Source: Priapulus caudatus (lineage: Eukaryota > Priapulida > Priapulimorpha > Priapulimorphida > Priapulidae). Taken from it: a stretch of DNA of 21,820 nt. The stretch spans positions 157,272-179,091 of the forward strand of contig NW_014577588.1 of the NCBI RefSeq assembly GCF_000485595.1. Reading direction: 5' to 3'. This document shows, piece after piece, positions 1 to 8,290 of the stretch. The notes beneath the pieces are model-generated. The model was not told the DNA's origin and made no database searches. It was given only the letters and a program-made list of their open reading frames with translations. Made by a program: the position numbers and the translations under genes. Every line of letters starts with the position of its first letter. Positions within the stretch are counted from its first letter, which is position 1.

Positions 1-100
1 GAAATAGATATAATTAATGGCTGCTTAACCAATAATTGTGCCGCTAAAAAAATGTGCCCAAGATAAGAAACATGGGTCCCAATAAACCAATCGCCTAACC

Positions 101-226
101 GGGTTAGGGTTAGGTTAGTAACCGCTCACCCTAACCCTAATTCTAACCTAACCCTAACCCTAATCCTAACGCCTAATCCTAAACTCCTAACTCCTAACCC
201 TAATCCTAACGGCCCCTAACCTAACC
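101..226. repeat. Interstitial telomere-like repeats, head-to-head
   Basis: Positions 101-118 read as G-strand repeats (gggttagggttaggttag). From about 128 to 226 the same strand reads as C-strand repeats (ccctaa with many variants such as cctaat and ctcctaa). The change of orientation falls within about 10 bases, the arrangement expected of a head-to-head TTAGGG/CCCTAA junction. The units are degenerate, so this is an old or variant patch and not an active telomere end. Confidence 0.8.
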
Positions 227-450
227 ATAGGCATGAACCGCATACCTATTTATATTGATAAAATTAATAGTTTATATTTATATTGATGTACAATTACATT
301 GGATTTTAATTGGACCGATTTCTCTAAATCCTTGGCAACAAAAAGGTAATACTGATGTTATTTAGGCCAAAAGCTTCCATACCAAAACCTGTGAATTTGT
401 CGTGCAAATGCACCACAACATTTTCACTATTTTACGTGTCGTGTTACATT

Positions 451-880
451 GAATCATCAAAAGAAATACCTAAAGCTGTAGCTATTATTAGCATCTTACC
501 TACATTACAAAACACTTGTCATGCAGTATTCTCCTCTTAATCACGATTTTATTTTATTAAAGCATTACGACATAAAAATACAGCAAACTTCGCGTACACA
601 CACAAAACCAATCTTGCATGAACCGCAACGCGACAGGCACAGCCAATGGATTATTTCATTGGCCCGGTGAGAAATGCGTTGTGACGGTTTTAATGCAAGA
701 TTGGGCAGTTTTGTGTGTAGCGAAGTTGCGTGAATCGAAAATCAAAGAAAAATACCTAAAGCCGTCGGCTTATTAACATCTTACCTACATTAACAAAACA
801 CTGTCATGCAGTATCTCCTCTTATCACGTTTGTTTTATTATAACATCATGAACATAAACATGCCAAGACCTTCGCTACCC
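451..880. repeat. Imperfect tandem duplication, about 280-bp period
   Basis: The stretch from 451 (gaatcatcaaaagaaatacc) is repeated from 732 (gaatcgaaaatcaaagaaaa). Both copies then share cttacctacatta, aaaacac, gtcatgcagtat and ctcctctta, and run on to about 590 and 880. They differ by many substitutions and one-base indels, so the duplication is not recent. The foldback at 583-730 lies between and partly within the copies. No coding potential is seen. Confidence 0.7.
583..730. repeat. Foldback palindrome (MITE-like)
   Basis: The left arm (583-648; gcaaacttcgcgtacacaca, aatcttgcatg, gccaatgg) is the inverted complement of the right arm (657-730; ttggc, tgcaagatt, ttttgtgtgtagcgaagttg). The centre is close to 648-657 (ccaatggattatttcattgg). 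The arms are about 65-70 bp with several indels. This is the shape of a small foldback element. No clean target duplication was found. Confidence 0.7.
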
Positions 881-1584
881 AACAAATGCTATACAACTTG
901 CCGCTCAAACGCATGTGAAACCACATTGGCATAGATTCAGTGGCAATAGCATAGTGATGCTAGCTGAAACAACACATGAGAACACGATTCATGGCCAGCA
1001 TGAACGGTTGTTCAAGGCTTGTTTGGAAATTGGCCTAAATTTTATCAGTGAAATTTACCACTTTTGTCACAATCTACTTTCTGTGTAATTTACACACGGC
1101 CGGTCAAACGCCTATAGCCTAACTTTTACTTCAGGTTGCATACTAAAAGATAAATGCAAAAAGTAAAAGTAAAGGTAGATATTTTTGTAACCCTAGTACT
1201 CGAAAATAGTTACAGCCTTCTTAGCTTATGAGATGTCCAGGCCCCTCCTTACGTTGCGCAAACCGGGCGCGCTCGCCCCATTTGGGGAAACTCCCCTGTT
1301 TCAATCGTTGCGCCCCGTTAAAATTACCTCCCGCCCCGATAAATTCACCACATATAAAAGTTTGACAGCGCGGGAAATCGAGGTTGGCATATGTTTCCAT
1401 GAACCAGAGTATCCCGCGTGACGTAGCACACTTGCATGCACTCACAGCACGAACTCGGCTATCTCCGAAGTTGAATGCATACAGCCTGCTGATGGTGCTG
1501 GTGTTGCGCATGGTCATATTCCATACTACGCCATATCAACTTCCGCATTCAGACTTTTCGTATATCAAGGAATGATGGCAAAAA
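881..1584. other. Non-coding stretch with GC-richer segment and TATA-like box
   Basis: No gene is recognised here. From about 1230 to 1560 the base composition is noticeably more GC-rich than its surroundings and contains tataaaa at 1353-1359. Short open frames exist on both strands but match nothing I recognise. It could be a promoter for a transcript entering BNIP1, which begins about 0.5 kb further on, but nothing proves that. Confidence 0.3.
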
Positions 1585-1608
1585 CCCCTAACCTAACCCT
1601 AACACTAA
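1585..1608. repeat. Short CCCTAA-like repeat patch
   Basis: About four C-strand telomere-like units (cccctaacctaaccctaac, then cactaaac) stand alone here, 1.4 kb from the larger patch at 101-226. This supports the idea that TTAGGG-type repeats are scattered in this genome and that neither patch marks a chromosome end. Confidence 0.65.
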
Positions 1609-1683
1609 ACATAAACCGACTCGGTTTATCTTATATACACGTGTTATAGTACCAAACCACTATCTATGGTGTAGATTAGCTAC

Positions 1684-1712
1684 TGACGTCACACTGATGT
1701 ACTCTGACGTCA
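1684..1712. promoter_or_regulatory. Two perfect CRE palindromes
   Basis: tgacgtca occurs at 1684-1691 and again at 1705-1712, starting 21 bp apart, about two helical turns. This 8-base palindrome is the full cAMP response element bound by CREB/ATF bZIP dimers. The pair lies 312-340 bp upstream of the first BNIP1-like ATG (2024). A weaker variant (tgatgtca) is at 1797-1804. Function is inferred only from the motif, spacing and position. Confidence 0.4.
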
Positions 1713-1754
1713 TGCGGATACTCTGTTTCATGAAACATGCCACGCGAACTAGTT

Positions 1755-1767
1755 CCCCCCCCCCCCC
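1755..1767. repeat. Poly-C tract
   Basis: Thirteen consecutive C residues. Similar runs occur at 13299-13311 and in the G/C-homopolymer-rich transposon at 8105-8290. Such runs are common places for length error or polymorphism. Confidence 0.85.
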
Positions 1768-2023
1768 TGTTTCAATTCATCCTGGGGAGAAACCCTGATG
1801 TCATCATTACATTACAAAAAATCACTAAGCTCCACAGACGAGGCCATTTATCTCACACCAGCTCGCCTATACACATAATGTAAATTCTTCGGCTGGCATC
1901 CAAATTCAATAAGGGTACAAGAACATTGTGTTCTACATATAGTATTATTTGTATGATACATGATTGAAATTCATTGTGGCTGATGATGGTGGAGGCAGTG
2001 GTAATTAATAATCTTCTTGGAAA

Positions 2024-2180
2024 ATGAGTAAATCTGTTATTCTGGCGGCACTTGTCGTTATTAAACTGAATACTGTTCAACTGAAGGATATACGAGAATG
2101 CGTTGGGCGCATTGAAGACTTTGAATGAATTGAATCTCCAAGTGAGGGGCCTAATTCAAGATCTGCGGACTAATATCACT
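2024..2180 (+). CDS. BNIP1: BNIP1 N-terminal exon (frame break inside)
   Basis: An ATG at 2024 with A at -3 opens a frame that reaches KDIRECVG, then breaks: the next base is surplus, and the following frame gives LNELNLQVRGLIQDLR up to a strong donor (ACT, then gtgagt at 2181). Both halves match the family N-terminal helix (human DIRDCSG and TELN). The break is near 2105-2109. The 21 residues before DIREC are poorly conserved, so the exon could instead start at 2087 after an AG (ctgaag), with exon 1 elsewhere. The exon identity is good; the start is uncertain. Confidence 0.6.
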
Positions 2181-5100
2181 GTGAGTATTTATTGCTTACG
2201 ATTGTCATTACGAATATTAAATGGCAAACGGTGATACCTGAAGCATTACACTGACATTCCCAAGAATAATTTGGAACTGAATATTTAAGGAATAAAAGAG
2301 TCCTAGTAGCATTTTTTAAAGCATGTTGTCAACATTGGATTGTGTAGGGTATTATTAAATATAAATTTGGTATATATGTACAATATTCTTGACTAACATG
2401 CAGTAAATTGTAGTAGAATTGATTAACCATTATTGGAGCCATTTTTTCTTATATAATAGTTTTTTCCCATAAATTTTATTCAAGGGTAGATTTACTTGTA
2501 AGATGTGCTTACCTAAATTTTAAGGAACTAGGTTAAACTCGCACGAGAACAAGACAAGGAAACGGATACTATTGGCGATATTGAAGGATGCGGAGATGTA
2601 TGGAAAACAGCTTGATGGGTGAGAAGCTTTCGTAGCATCGATGACTAAATGTCGACTACTCAGAAAATTTGTCTGTCCGATATGGCCCAGGGCTTAATCC
2701 AGGCCATTTTTCATTAAAAAATCTAACGCCTTAAGCAGGCATAGATGAGAGCTCCACTACACAAATCCACACATTTAAAAGGGATGAGTGAAGGTCTCCT
2801 TGAGGGCTCTCCATCATGCCTCTTGGGGTGTGATGATGGATATCTATGACGAATCTGTCAGTCTAAGAGTGAAATGCTAAAACGAAAATTGAGGGATGTC
2901 ATGTCAATCTAACTGATTATCATTCATCTTCACTTCATTCAATCAATGCTTTCGTCAGGATTACATTCTTTTCAATCCAAACAACACAACGACTATGCAC
3001 ACAGATTATAAAAGAGTTGATCGCGATGTAAAAATAAACTGTTTTATTTATTCTGATTTCCATCCTTAGAGATTCTAATCCATGTACCTGCATATTCAGC
3101 ACAAAATATCATCACAATCCATCAACAAACAGCCAAATTACTTGCACGTAGTAGACACGTATGTAGCCCCTCCAGCCCTACGACTTGTTTCACGTCGGCA
3201 GAAAACCACTTCTCGGCCACGTATAGTAGAAAACGAGCAGGTAACTTGTGCTACCGTATAGGTACCGTATTTGGATGCTGTTGTTTAGTTGTATTTATAT
3301 ATAAAATAATAAACCAGAGGGTACGTAACCAGAACCTGTACTCTGCCATAACGTTCAGCTTACTTAACACACCACAATTGTTGTGTGTTGCTAACCTTTT
3401 TGTACCCCCCTCATTGAGAACTCTATGGAGGCGCTATTTCAACATAATAGACATACTTTTGGTGCGCGATTTCAACCACTTTTATGAGGCGCAATGATGC
3501 GCGCGACCATGGCACAATTTTTGGGGTGCGCGTGGAGGCGCGAGCGCGCGATCAGCGCGCCCTTAAAAATGAAAGCCCTGCATATAAGATCTATAATCTA
3601 TTATCTGAATAAAATGTGTTGACCAACTGCCCAATTTAATGTGATAGATAAGTATATATATGTTTTTTTTATGCTCGCTACGCTCGCCATGGGTGCCCAT
3701 ATTAAGCAGGCTAGGTTAGGCCCCATGGCCGTTTTTAGCTCACCTTGACATCGTCAAGATGAGCTATTGCCATGGGGTGTCGTCCGTCGTACGTCCGTCC
3801 GTCAACATTTGGCTACGGTCAACGATAACTCAAGAACCTGTTGACCCAATGTTTCAAATTACATATAGTTTTCAAGTGGAATACGCCAGTTGACCTACAT
3901 TCGAGCCACGTACGTCCACTTTTTGGCAAAAATGGAAATGGCCACAAGTCATTCAGGTTCAATGGTTTTGCTCATTTCTAGTATGTGATTGAATAAGGAC
4001 TGGCCCCAAAACATATCACACAGGTTTTGATTTATTTTTTAAATTAGGTAGATTTTGGCAATTTCACTATGCATTTCAGTGTCTGCCTACGGTCAACGAT
4101 ACTCAAGAACCGTTGACCCACATGTTTCAAATTGAATACAGTTGTTACTCCTATGGAAGAGATTTGAACTTTCCTATTTTGGAGCACACCAGTCGACCTA
4201 CTTTCGAGCCACGCCCACTTTTTGGCAAAAATGAAAATGGCCATCTAAATTCATTCGATTTTGTTAAATTCTGGTATATGAATGTGTAACTGTAATGCTA
4301 GCCCCAAAACAGTTGTTACTCCTATGGGAGAGATCATAGATGACAACGTCCTATTACGTTTATTTTGTCTAACTGGTCAACAACTCTACAATCATACCTA
4401 TATACGTGTTATATTATGTTTTAGATTCTTCGTTACAGTAATTTGACTGGATTATTTTATTGTTTTTATTTGCACGATATTCGAAAACCAAAATGATGAT
4501 CATTTAGGCATAGCACCATCTCTCGTCAAGATTTCAGACTTTCAGATCTGAAATATTTATTTTCGCATCAAAACTTATGCATATATACCATTATCAAGAG
4601 TATATAATGGGAGATGTGCTATATAATAAATGGGAGTTCTCCCATATATACTCTTGCTTTATATATCCCCCCTCCCTCTTCTATCACACCCAAGGTGAGC
4701 TACAGTGTCATTGACACTTTTATTAAAGCTGTTTTTAATCTTCCGTGTTAACTTTTGCAGGACGTTGGCATCACTAAGGAAGGCAAATCTGTCATGTCAG
4801 TTGGCAATAGAGAGACAAGGAAGGGGAAATTTATTCGATGAAGGATCGGTTTGGCCAGACACCAGAAATAGGTATGAAATCATCGGCTAGGGTTGACCAT
4901 GTTAACCCTATGACCGACCCTGATGACCTGTTAAAAAGGTAAAATCAGTTCATATTTAGGAGCACGGTCCATCACTGTGTCACAAAATTTTGTAGTACTT
5001 GTTTTGTTGATTGCCACGTTATGTTTTTCATAGAAATCACCAGTGATTAAATAAAAGTTCAGTTGTGTCTTATAAATATTGATGATAAACAATAAAGGTT

Positions 5101-5969
5101 TTGTAAGTAGCATTAATAAGCCCAGTCTATAAGTGGTACTCTTGCTAAAAAATTGCTTCAGAAAACGCTCTGCAAAGGAGGCTATGGGGAATGAAACAAG
5201 AAATATCACCGACAACCTGCAAAGAATAAGCAGGATGATGGCTACAGAGGTAAACCAAAGTGACGAGTCTATAAAAGCATTAGGTAAGAAACCAATAATA
5301 ACAAAATATGGTCTATAAGTTATGTAAAGTCTAATGCCCGGCGCACACGTGAGTTATTTTACTCAAGTAAAATGACGCATGAGTCATTTTACTGACGTGT
5401 GCGGCGGATTTTCGTTGAGTAATTTGACTCGTGCGTCATTTTACTTGAGTAAAATAACTCACGTGTGCGCCAGGCTTAAGCTTTAAAAGTATGACCAACC
5501 CTAAGAACATGGACATTGATTACAATGCGGTACAAATGGTGGCGTACAGTTGATCCCTTGGGTTTATCCTACTTTTACTGGTCCTAGTGCCATCTAAATC
5601 ATCGGGATTTCAAAAAGATTGATTGTGTTATACCCAACAAGTAGTTTTACATTATATGTACCATATATCTTGTGATATGCATGTATCTAAACTAATCACA
5701 TCTATCTTTTATGTTACTCCGTCGTGTCATTACATTTTATTTGATAAAATTATTTTTATTTTTGTTTCGCAGTAACCTCCTCATCTGTCGTATCGGAGAC
5801 ATACGAGGAATTCAAGAACCAATCTGGAGACCTACACACGTCCAAGAACATATTGACAAAATATGGCCGTCGAGAATTGACGGACAAACTTCTCATCTGC
5901 CTTGCAGTCATTTTGTTCATCGTAACAGTACTGTACATCTTGAGAAAGAGAGTGTTCAGCTTCATTTGA
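2024..5969 (+). CDS. BNIP1: BNIP1 / Sec20 SNARE gene (five coding segments)
   Basis: Gene-level entry: join of 2024-2180, 2525-2618, 4761-4871, 5162-5283 and 5773-5969. The product is the Qb-type SNARE Sec20, which acts in Golgi-to-ER retrograde fusion with syntaxin 18, USE1 and NAG/ZW10 tethers; the mammalian protein also has a BH3-like segment linked to apoptosis and mitophagy. Seen here: an N-terminal coiled-coil region (DIRECVG, LNELNLQVRGLIQDLR, LAREQDKETD), the LRKANLSC segment, the SNARE helix with ISRMMATEV, then RRELTDKLL and one C-terminal membrane segment ending in RVFSFI. The summed length of about 225 residues fits the 228-residue human protein. Phases of the three last exons join exactly. 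The first two segments contain single-base frame breaks. It converges with CREBRF, about 6.6 kb away from stop to stop. Confidence 0.9.
2525..2618 (+). CDS. BNIP1: BNIP1 exon with LAREQDKETD (frame breaks)
   Basis: The acceptor is ttttaag at 2518-2524 and the donor is G then gtgaga at 2619. The middle reads KLAREQDKETD, close to the human LAKEQDKESE, then after one surplus base near 2568 the frame continues as LLAILKDAEMYGKQLD. Ending with two bases of a codon, it joins in phase to the next exon to give KQLDGTLASLRKANL, which parallels human KQMLSNQASWRKANL. A second surplus base is needed near 2531-2534 unless an alternative AG at 2530-2531 is used. Total length of 94 bp is two more than the 92 expected from homology. 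Confidence 0.65.
2619..3737. other. BNIP1 intron, left part, no gene seen
   Basis: Intronic on the + strand. It contains a 12-bp near-perfect inverted repeat around 3366-3389 (aacacaccacaa / ttgttgtgtgtt) and a GCGC-rich patch at 3497-3562 with gcgcgcgatcagcgcgc. There is no coding signal on either strand that I can support. Confidence 0.5.
3811..4320. repeat. Internal tandem duplication, period about 274 bp
   Basis: ctacggtcaacgat recurs at 3813 and 4087, followed in both copies by ctcaagaac, gttgaccca, tgtttcaaatt, cgacctac or tgacctac, cgagccacg, cactttttggcaaaaatg and gccccaaaac. The copies differ by many substitutions and short indels. The repeat lies within the TA-flanked element at 3738-4700. 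Confidence 0.75.
4595..4656. repeat. Hairpin with CAAGAGT ends
   Basis: caagagtatataatgggag (4595-4613) is inverted as ctcccatatatactcttg (4639-4656), a stem of about 18 bp with one bulge and a 25-nt loop. The ends match the palindrome at 7840-7878 (caagagtgcataatagag), so the two look like members of one small palindromic family. This copy lies inside the larger TA-flanked element. Confidence 0.6.
4761..4871 (+). CDS. BNIP1: BNIP1 exon with LRKANLSC motif
   Basis: The acceptor is acttttgcag (4751-4760) and the donor is gtatga (from 4872). The exon enters with one base of a split codon and leaves with two, giving TLASLRKANLSCQLAIERQ and a divergent DEGSVWPDTRN end. Human BNIP1 reads ASWRKANLTCKIAID at the same place, around its BH3-like segment. 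No frame damage is seen. Phase matches both neighbours exactly. Confidence 0.9.
4872..5161. other. BNIP1 intron
   Basis: A 290-bp AT-rich intron with donor gtatga and acceptor aattgcttcag. No repeats or other features are noticed. Confidence 0.7.
5162..5283 (+). CDS. BNIP1: BNIP1 SNARE-helix exon
   Basis: Bounded by aattgcttcag and gtaagaa. It encodes NITDNLQRISRMMATEV and NQSDESIKAL, aligned with human SSTITESLMGISRMMAQQV and QQSEEAMQSL. This is the first half of the coiled-coil SNARE domain that zippers with partner SNAREs. Enters after two bases of a codon and leaves with one; both joints restore sensible residues. 122 bp, undamaged. Confidence 0.95.
5334..5476. mobile_element. Foldback MITE in BNIP1 intron
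   Basis: A near-complete palindrome of about 143 bp. Left end gcccggcgcacacgtgag (5336-5353) pairs with right end ctcacgtgtgcgccaggc (5458-5475), and the arms go on through ttattttactcaagtaaaat. A shorter copy of the end (gacgtgtgcggcgg, 5394-5407) lies in the middle. Flanks are taa on the left and ttaa on the right, suggesting a TA or TAA target. The ends resemble those of the large foldback at 14131 (gcccgctgcacacgctg). It lies between two BNIP1 exons. No protein is encoded. Confidence 0.8.
5773..5969 (+). CDS. BNIP1: BNIP1 terminal exon with membrane anchor
   Basis: The acceptor is tttgtttcgcag (5761-5772). The exon encodes VTSSSVVSETYEEFKNQSG, then ILTKYGRRELTDKLL, a hydrophobic run ICLAVILFIVTVLYI of single-pass tail-anchor type, then basic RKR and FSFI before the TGA stop (5967-5969). 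Human BNIP1 has the same LITKY-RRELTDKLLI core and a tail anchor ending KKRLFPFL. The anchor places the protein in the ER membrane with its SNARE domain cytosolic. Undamaged. Confidence 0.95.
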
Positions 5970-7130
5970 GAGCCAGAAGTAACCAGGAGCACATCTTGTT
6001 GAATGCATTGATGGCTATTGTGCATGCGGTGGAAAGGGCTAACACTCCATTAGGAGTGTTTCCCAACTTTGATATCATTAATGATTAATGATTAATGACA
6101 TTAAACCACAAACTAATATATGACCATGACCATATATATGTTATTATGACCGTTAATGACATTAAAGTTGGGAACACTCCTAATGGCGTATCACCCGTGG
6201 AATTAGGCTGCCCACATTTCCAGCATGTATTTGGTCAGTGTACAGTGCTGCCATCTGATGAATGGTGCCTGCAAACTGTGAAATGGCAGTTTCACTCATA
6301 TTTCACTTCCGTTGCAGGTGGTATGTACCAGAAATGTTTGTTGATGAGTGTATGCTAGTGTCCTTTGTATAAACTGTTTAAAATATAAAATGAGTTTATA
6401 ATGAACGAGGTTTGGCTGGACCAACACTACATTGTATTAGTGGTGGTCGTGCATGTTAATAGATGCGACATCAGAGACCACGACTAGAATGATTTGATCG
6501 TTTCTTTCTGGTCATTCCAGAAAGAATACATTGTACAACTACAAATATTCATAACTGATGTGATTAAATAATCTTGACGAGAGTGATAAGTATACTATAA
6601 TATTTTTAATATATATTGTTTGAACTAGAGAGGATAAAACAAGATAACGCACTGTATTGGGATTTTGTTAGTTTTATTAAAGTGAGGTTTAAAACAATCC
6701 GGTTTCAGTTGCATGTCCTGAGATCAGATCCTTACATTTCTGCTGTACAGAACGCCATACCCGCACTTACGTTTGCAATACACATGAGAAATATACATCC
6801 ATGTCGCCTTAGCTGTTGCCAGGAGGTTAATTAGAACAACAACAGTGCTCTCGGTTGTCATGAAATTTTCACGAACTGCATGTTATTGACAAACACCCTT
6901 TCTTATAAATACAATAAGGTCATATGTATTCCACATAAAGCTGAGAATGGAATGTCTAAAGAGCAAAAGTGCTTCGACTTCAGTACAATACAAAGGCAAT
7001 AATGTTCGTATTAGAACGATATTTAAACAAAATCGTCTTCACGTAACAGAAACCAGTTTGAAAGTATCAGTGTGATGCAATCACTCTTCACTTATCTGTA
7101 CCTCTCAAAAATAAAGAATTGTAGCTCATG
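5970..7130 (+). other. Probable BNIP1 3' UTR and downstream DNA
   Basis: No further coding frame follows the stop. A canonical aataaa is at 7110-7115 and attaaa variants occur nearer (6098, 6161, 6676), so the transcript could end in this interval. It contains the foldback at 6047-6186. The transcript end is inferred, not observed. Confidence 0.4.
6047..6186. repeat. Foldback repeat just after BNIP1 stop
   Basis: Left arm 6047-6083 (ccattaggagtgttt, cccaacttt, catta) is inverted as right arm 6151-6186 (ttaatgacattaaagttggg, aacactcctaatgg), about 36 bp with few mismatches. The left tip also forms its own hairpin with 6041-6048 (aacactcc atta ggagtgtt). The loop includes three gattaat-type units (6078-6097). 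It starts 77 bp after the stop codon, so the mature mRNA could carry it. MITE-like; no clear target duplication. Confidence 0.7.
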
Positions 7131-8104
7131 CCAAGATTTCCCAAATTCAAAACGTGAGCAATTTGATGATTCATAATAGTCTACACCTTTCACAAACTCC
7201 AGCAACAGCCATTTTTACTCTCGTGTTCTGTACCAAACCTGGGCCAAGCCTGCTTGAGTGCATCTTGGACTCTCAGGCCCTGAACAGGTGCAACTGTAAA
7301 CGTTACCACTATCCATATCGAGATGCTCTTGACCTCGGCTATACAACAATTCACTGTATAATCTATCATTTCAGATGGTGGAATAACAATCTTAGTAAAC
7401 AAATAGAGCAATATATCTGGGTGTATTACATTGACGAGGCATTGGATTCAATCGTAACCAATTAACACCTCACTTTTCATCACAGAATGACCATGAATAC
7501 ATACGGGCATCATTACTTAAACCTCAAGATTACAATACTGTTTTTTAACATATAATTATAGTCAGTGTGTATTACTGTGTACAGACGACGGCAATACAGT
7601 CAGTTCCATCATAATTTTCGATCAGCCAGTTGTAAATGATAAACAAAGTGTATATTTACATATACACTAGCTCTAGTTTATGCAATTTCTTTGACGTTAC
7701 ACTGACGTTTCGTGAACGTTACACTGCCAAACAAATATAAAGCAGTGCAGATGATAGCTAAGTAAACATGAAGGTTCTTGATATTTTACTGAATACACAT
7801 AGTGCAATACAATTTTGATGTCTGTAGGCTAGATAACTACAAGAGTGCATAATAGAGCATCTCTATTATGCACTCTTGATAACTATATTCTTTTCGTGTC
7901 TAAACTTACTGTTGGTGAACAGTTTTACTATTATGTTAACACCTTCAGCTCTATATTGACTCGCGATAGGGGAAGGGGACCTTTAGTATGTTGACGGACA
8001 TCTTTATCATTTTAAACCATTAGCTATATTAGTCACAAACTCATATGATTCCATTTATACAGTCATACATAATGATCAAAATAACAACTGAAATATTACC
8101 TTTA
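7131..8104. other. Intergenic stretch, no gene supported
   Basis: Between the BNIP1 tail and the first CAGGGG transposon. Overlapping open frames on both strands at about 7154-7465 show no recognisable domain. The one clear structure is the palindrome with direct repeats at 7833-7885. Confidence 0.4.
7833..7885. mobile_element. 39-bp perfect palindrome with 7-bp direct repeats
   Basis: caagagtgcataatagag (7840-7857) and its exact complement (7861-7878) form an 18-bp stem around the 3-base centre cat. Immediately outside, ataacta is directly repeated at 7833-7839 and 7879-7885. The palindrome stops exactly where the direct repeats start, which is the layout of an insertion with a target-site duplication. 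The same ends are seen at 4595-4656. Too small to encode anything; the mobilising enzyme is unknown. Confidence 0.65.
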
Positions 8105-8290
8105 CAGGGGCGTGTACAGGATTTGTACCAGGGGGGGTCTAACCGTAACCCAAACTTGCGAGCACGCGAAGGGGGGTCTGGGGGGCTCTCCCCGAAAATT
8201 TTTGAAATTAGACCCCCTTAGATGCGTTTTCTGCGCGAGCAGGGGGGGGGGTCCGGACCCCCTGGACCCCCCCCCCTGTACACGCCCCTG
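8105..8290. mobile_element. CAGGGG-ended nonautonomous DNA transposon (186 bp)
   Basis: The perfect 16-bp terminal inverted repeat is caggggcgtgtacagg (8105-8120) and cctgtacacgcccctg (8275-8290). cttta flanks both sides (8100-8104 and 8291-8295), a 5-bp target duplication. The interior has long G and C runs and no transposase. CAGGG termini resemble hAT-type ends, though most hAT elements duplicate 8 bp. It is one of at least three such elements in this window. Confidence 0.85.

Larger units (their letters stand above)
3738..4700. mobile_element. TA-flanked nonautonomous DNA element, 963 bp
   Basis: The left end gctcaccttg (3738-3747) and the right end caaggtgagc (4691-4700) are perfect 10-bp inverted repeats, and each is bordered outside by TA (3736-3737 and 4701-4702), as for Tc1/mariner-like insertions. 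The left terminus is itself a hairpin (agctca-c-cttgac atc gtcaag-a-tgagct). Inside are gtccgt tandem units (about 3780-3803) and an internal duplication of about 270 bp. No transposase frame is visible, so it would depend on an enzyme supplied elsewhere. It sits wholly inside a BNIP1 intron. Confidence 0.7.

Noticed and set aside
1221-1517. 98-codon - strand frame in the GC-rich segment
   Set aside because: No recognisable domain; GC-rich DNA keeps frames open by chance. A possible donor (gtgagt) inside is not enough.
2024-2086. Signal peptide at the proposed BNIP1 start
   Set aside because: VILAALVVI looks hydrophobic, but Sec20 proteins have no signal peptide and the segment is poorly matched. 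It may not be coding at all.
7154-7465. 103-codon + frame and overlapping - frame (7190-7411) as a third gene
   Set aside because: Neither shows a known domain. The + frame starts without an ATG, and the - frame has only a weak splice-like AG. No support for a gene.
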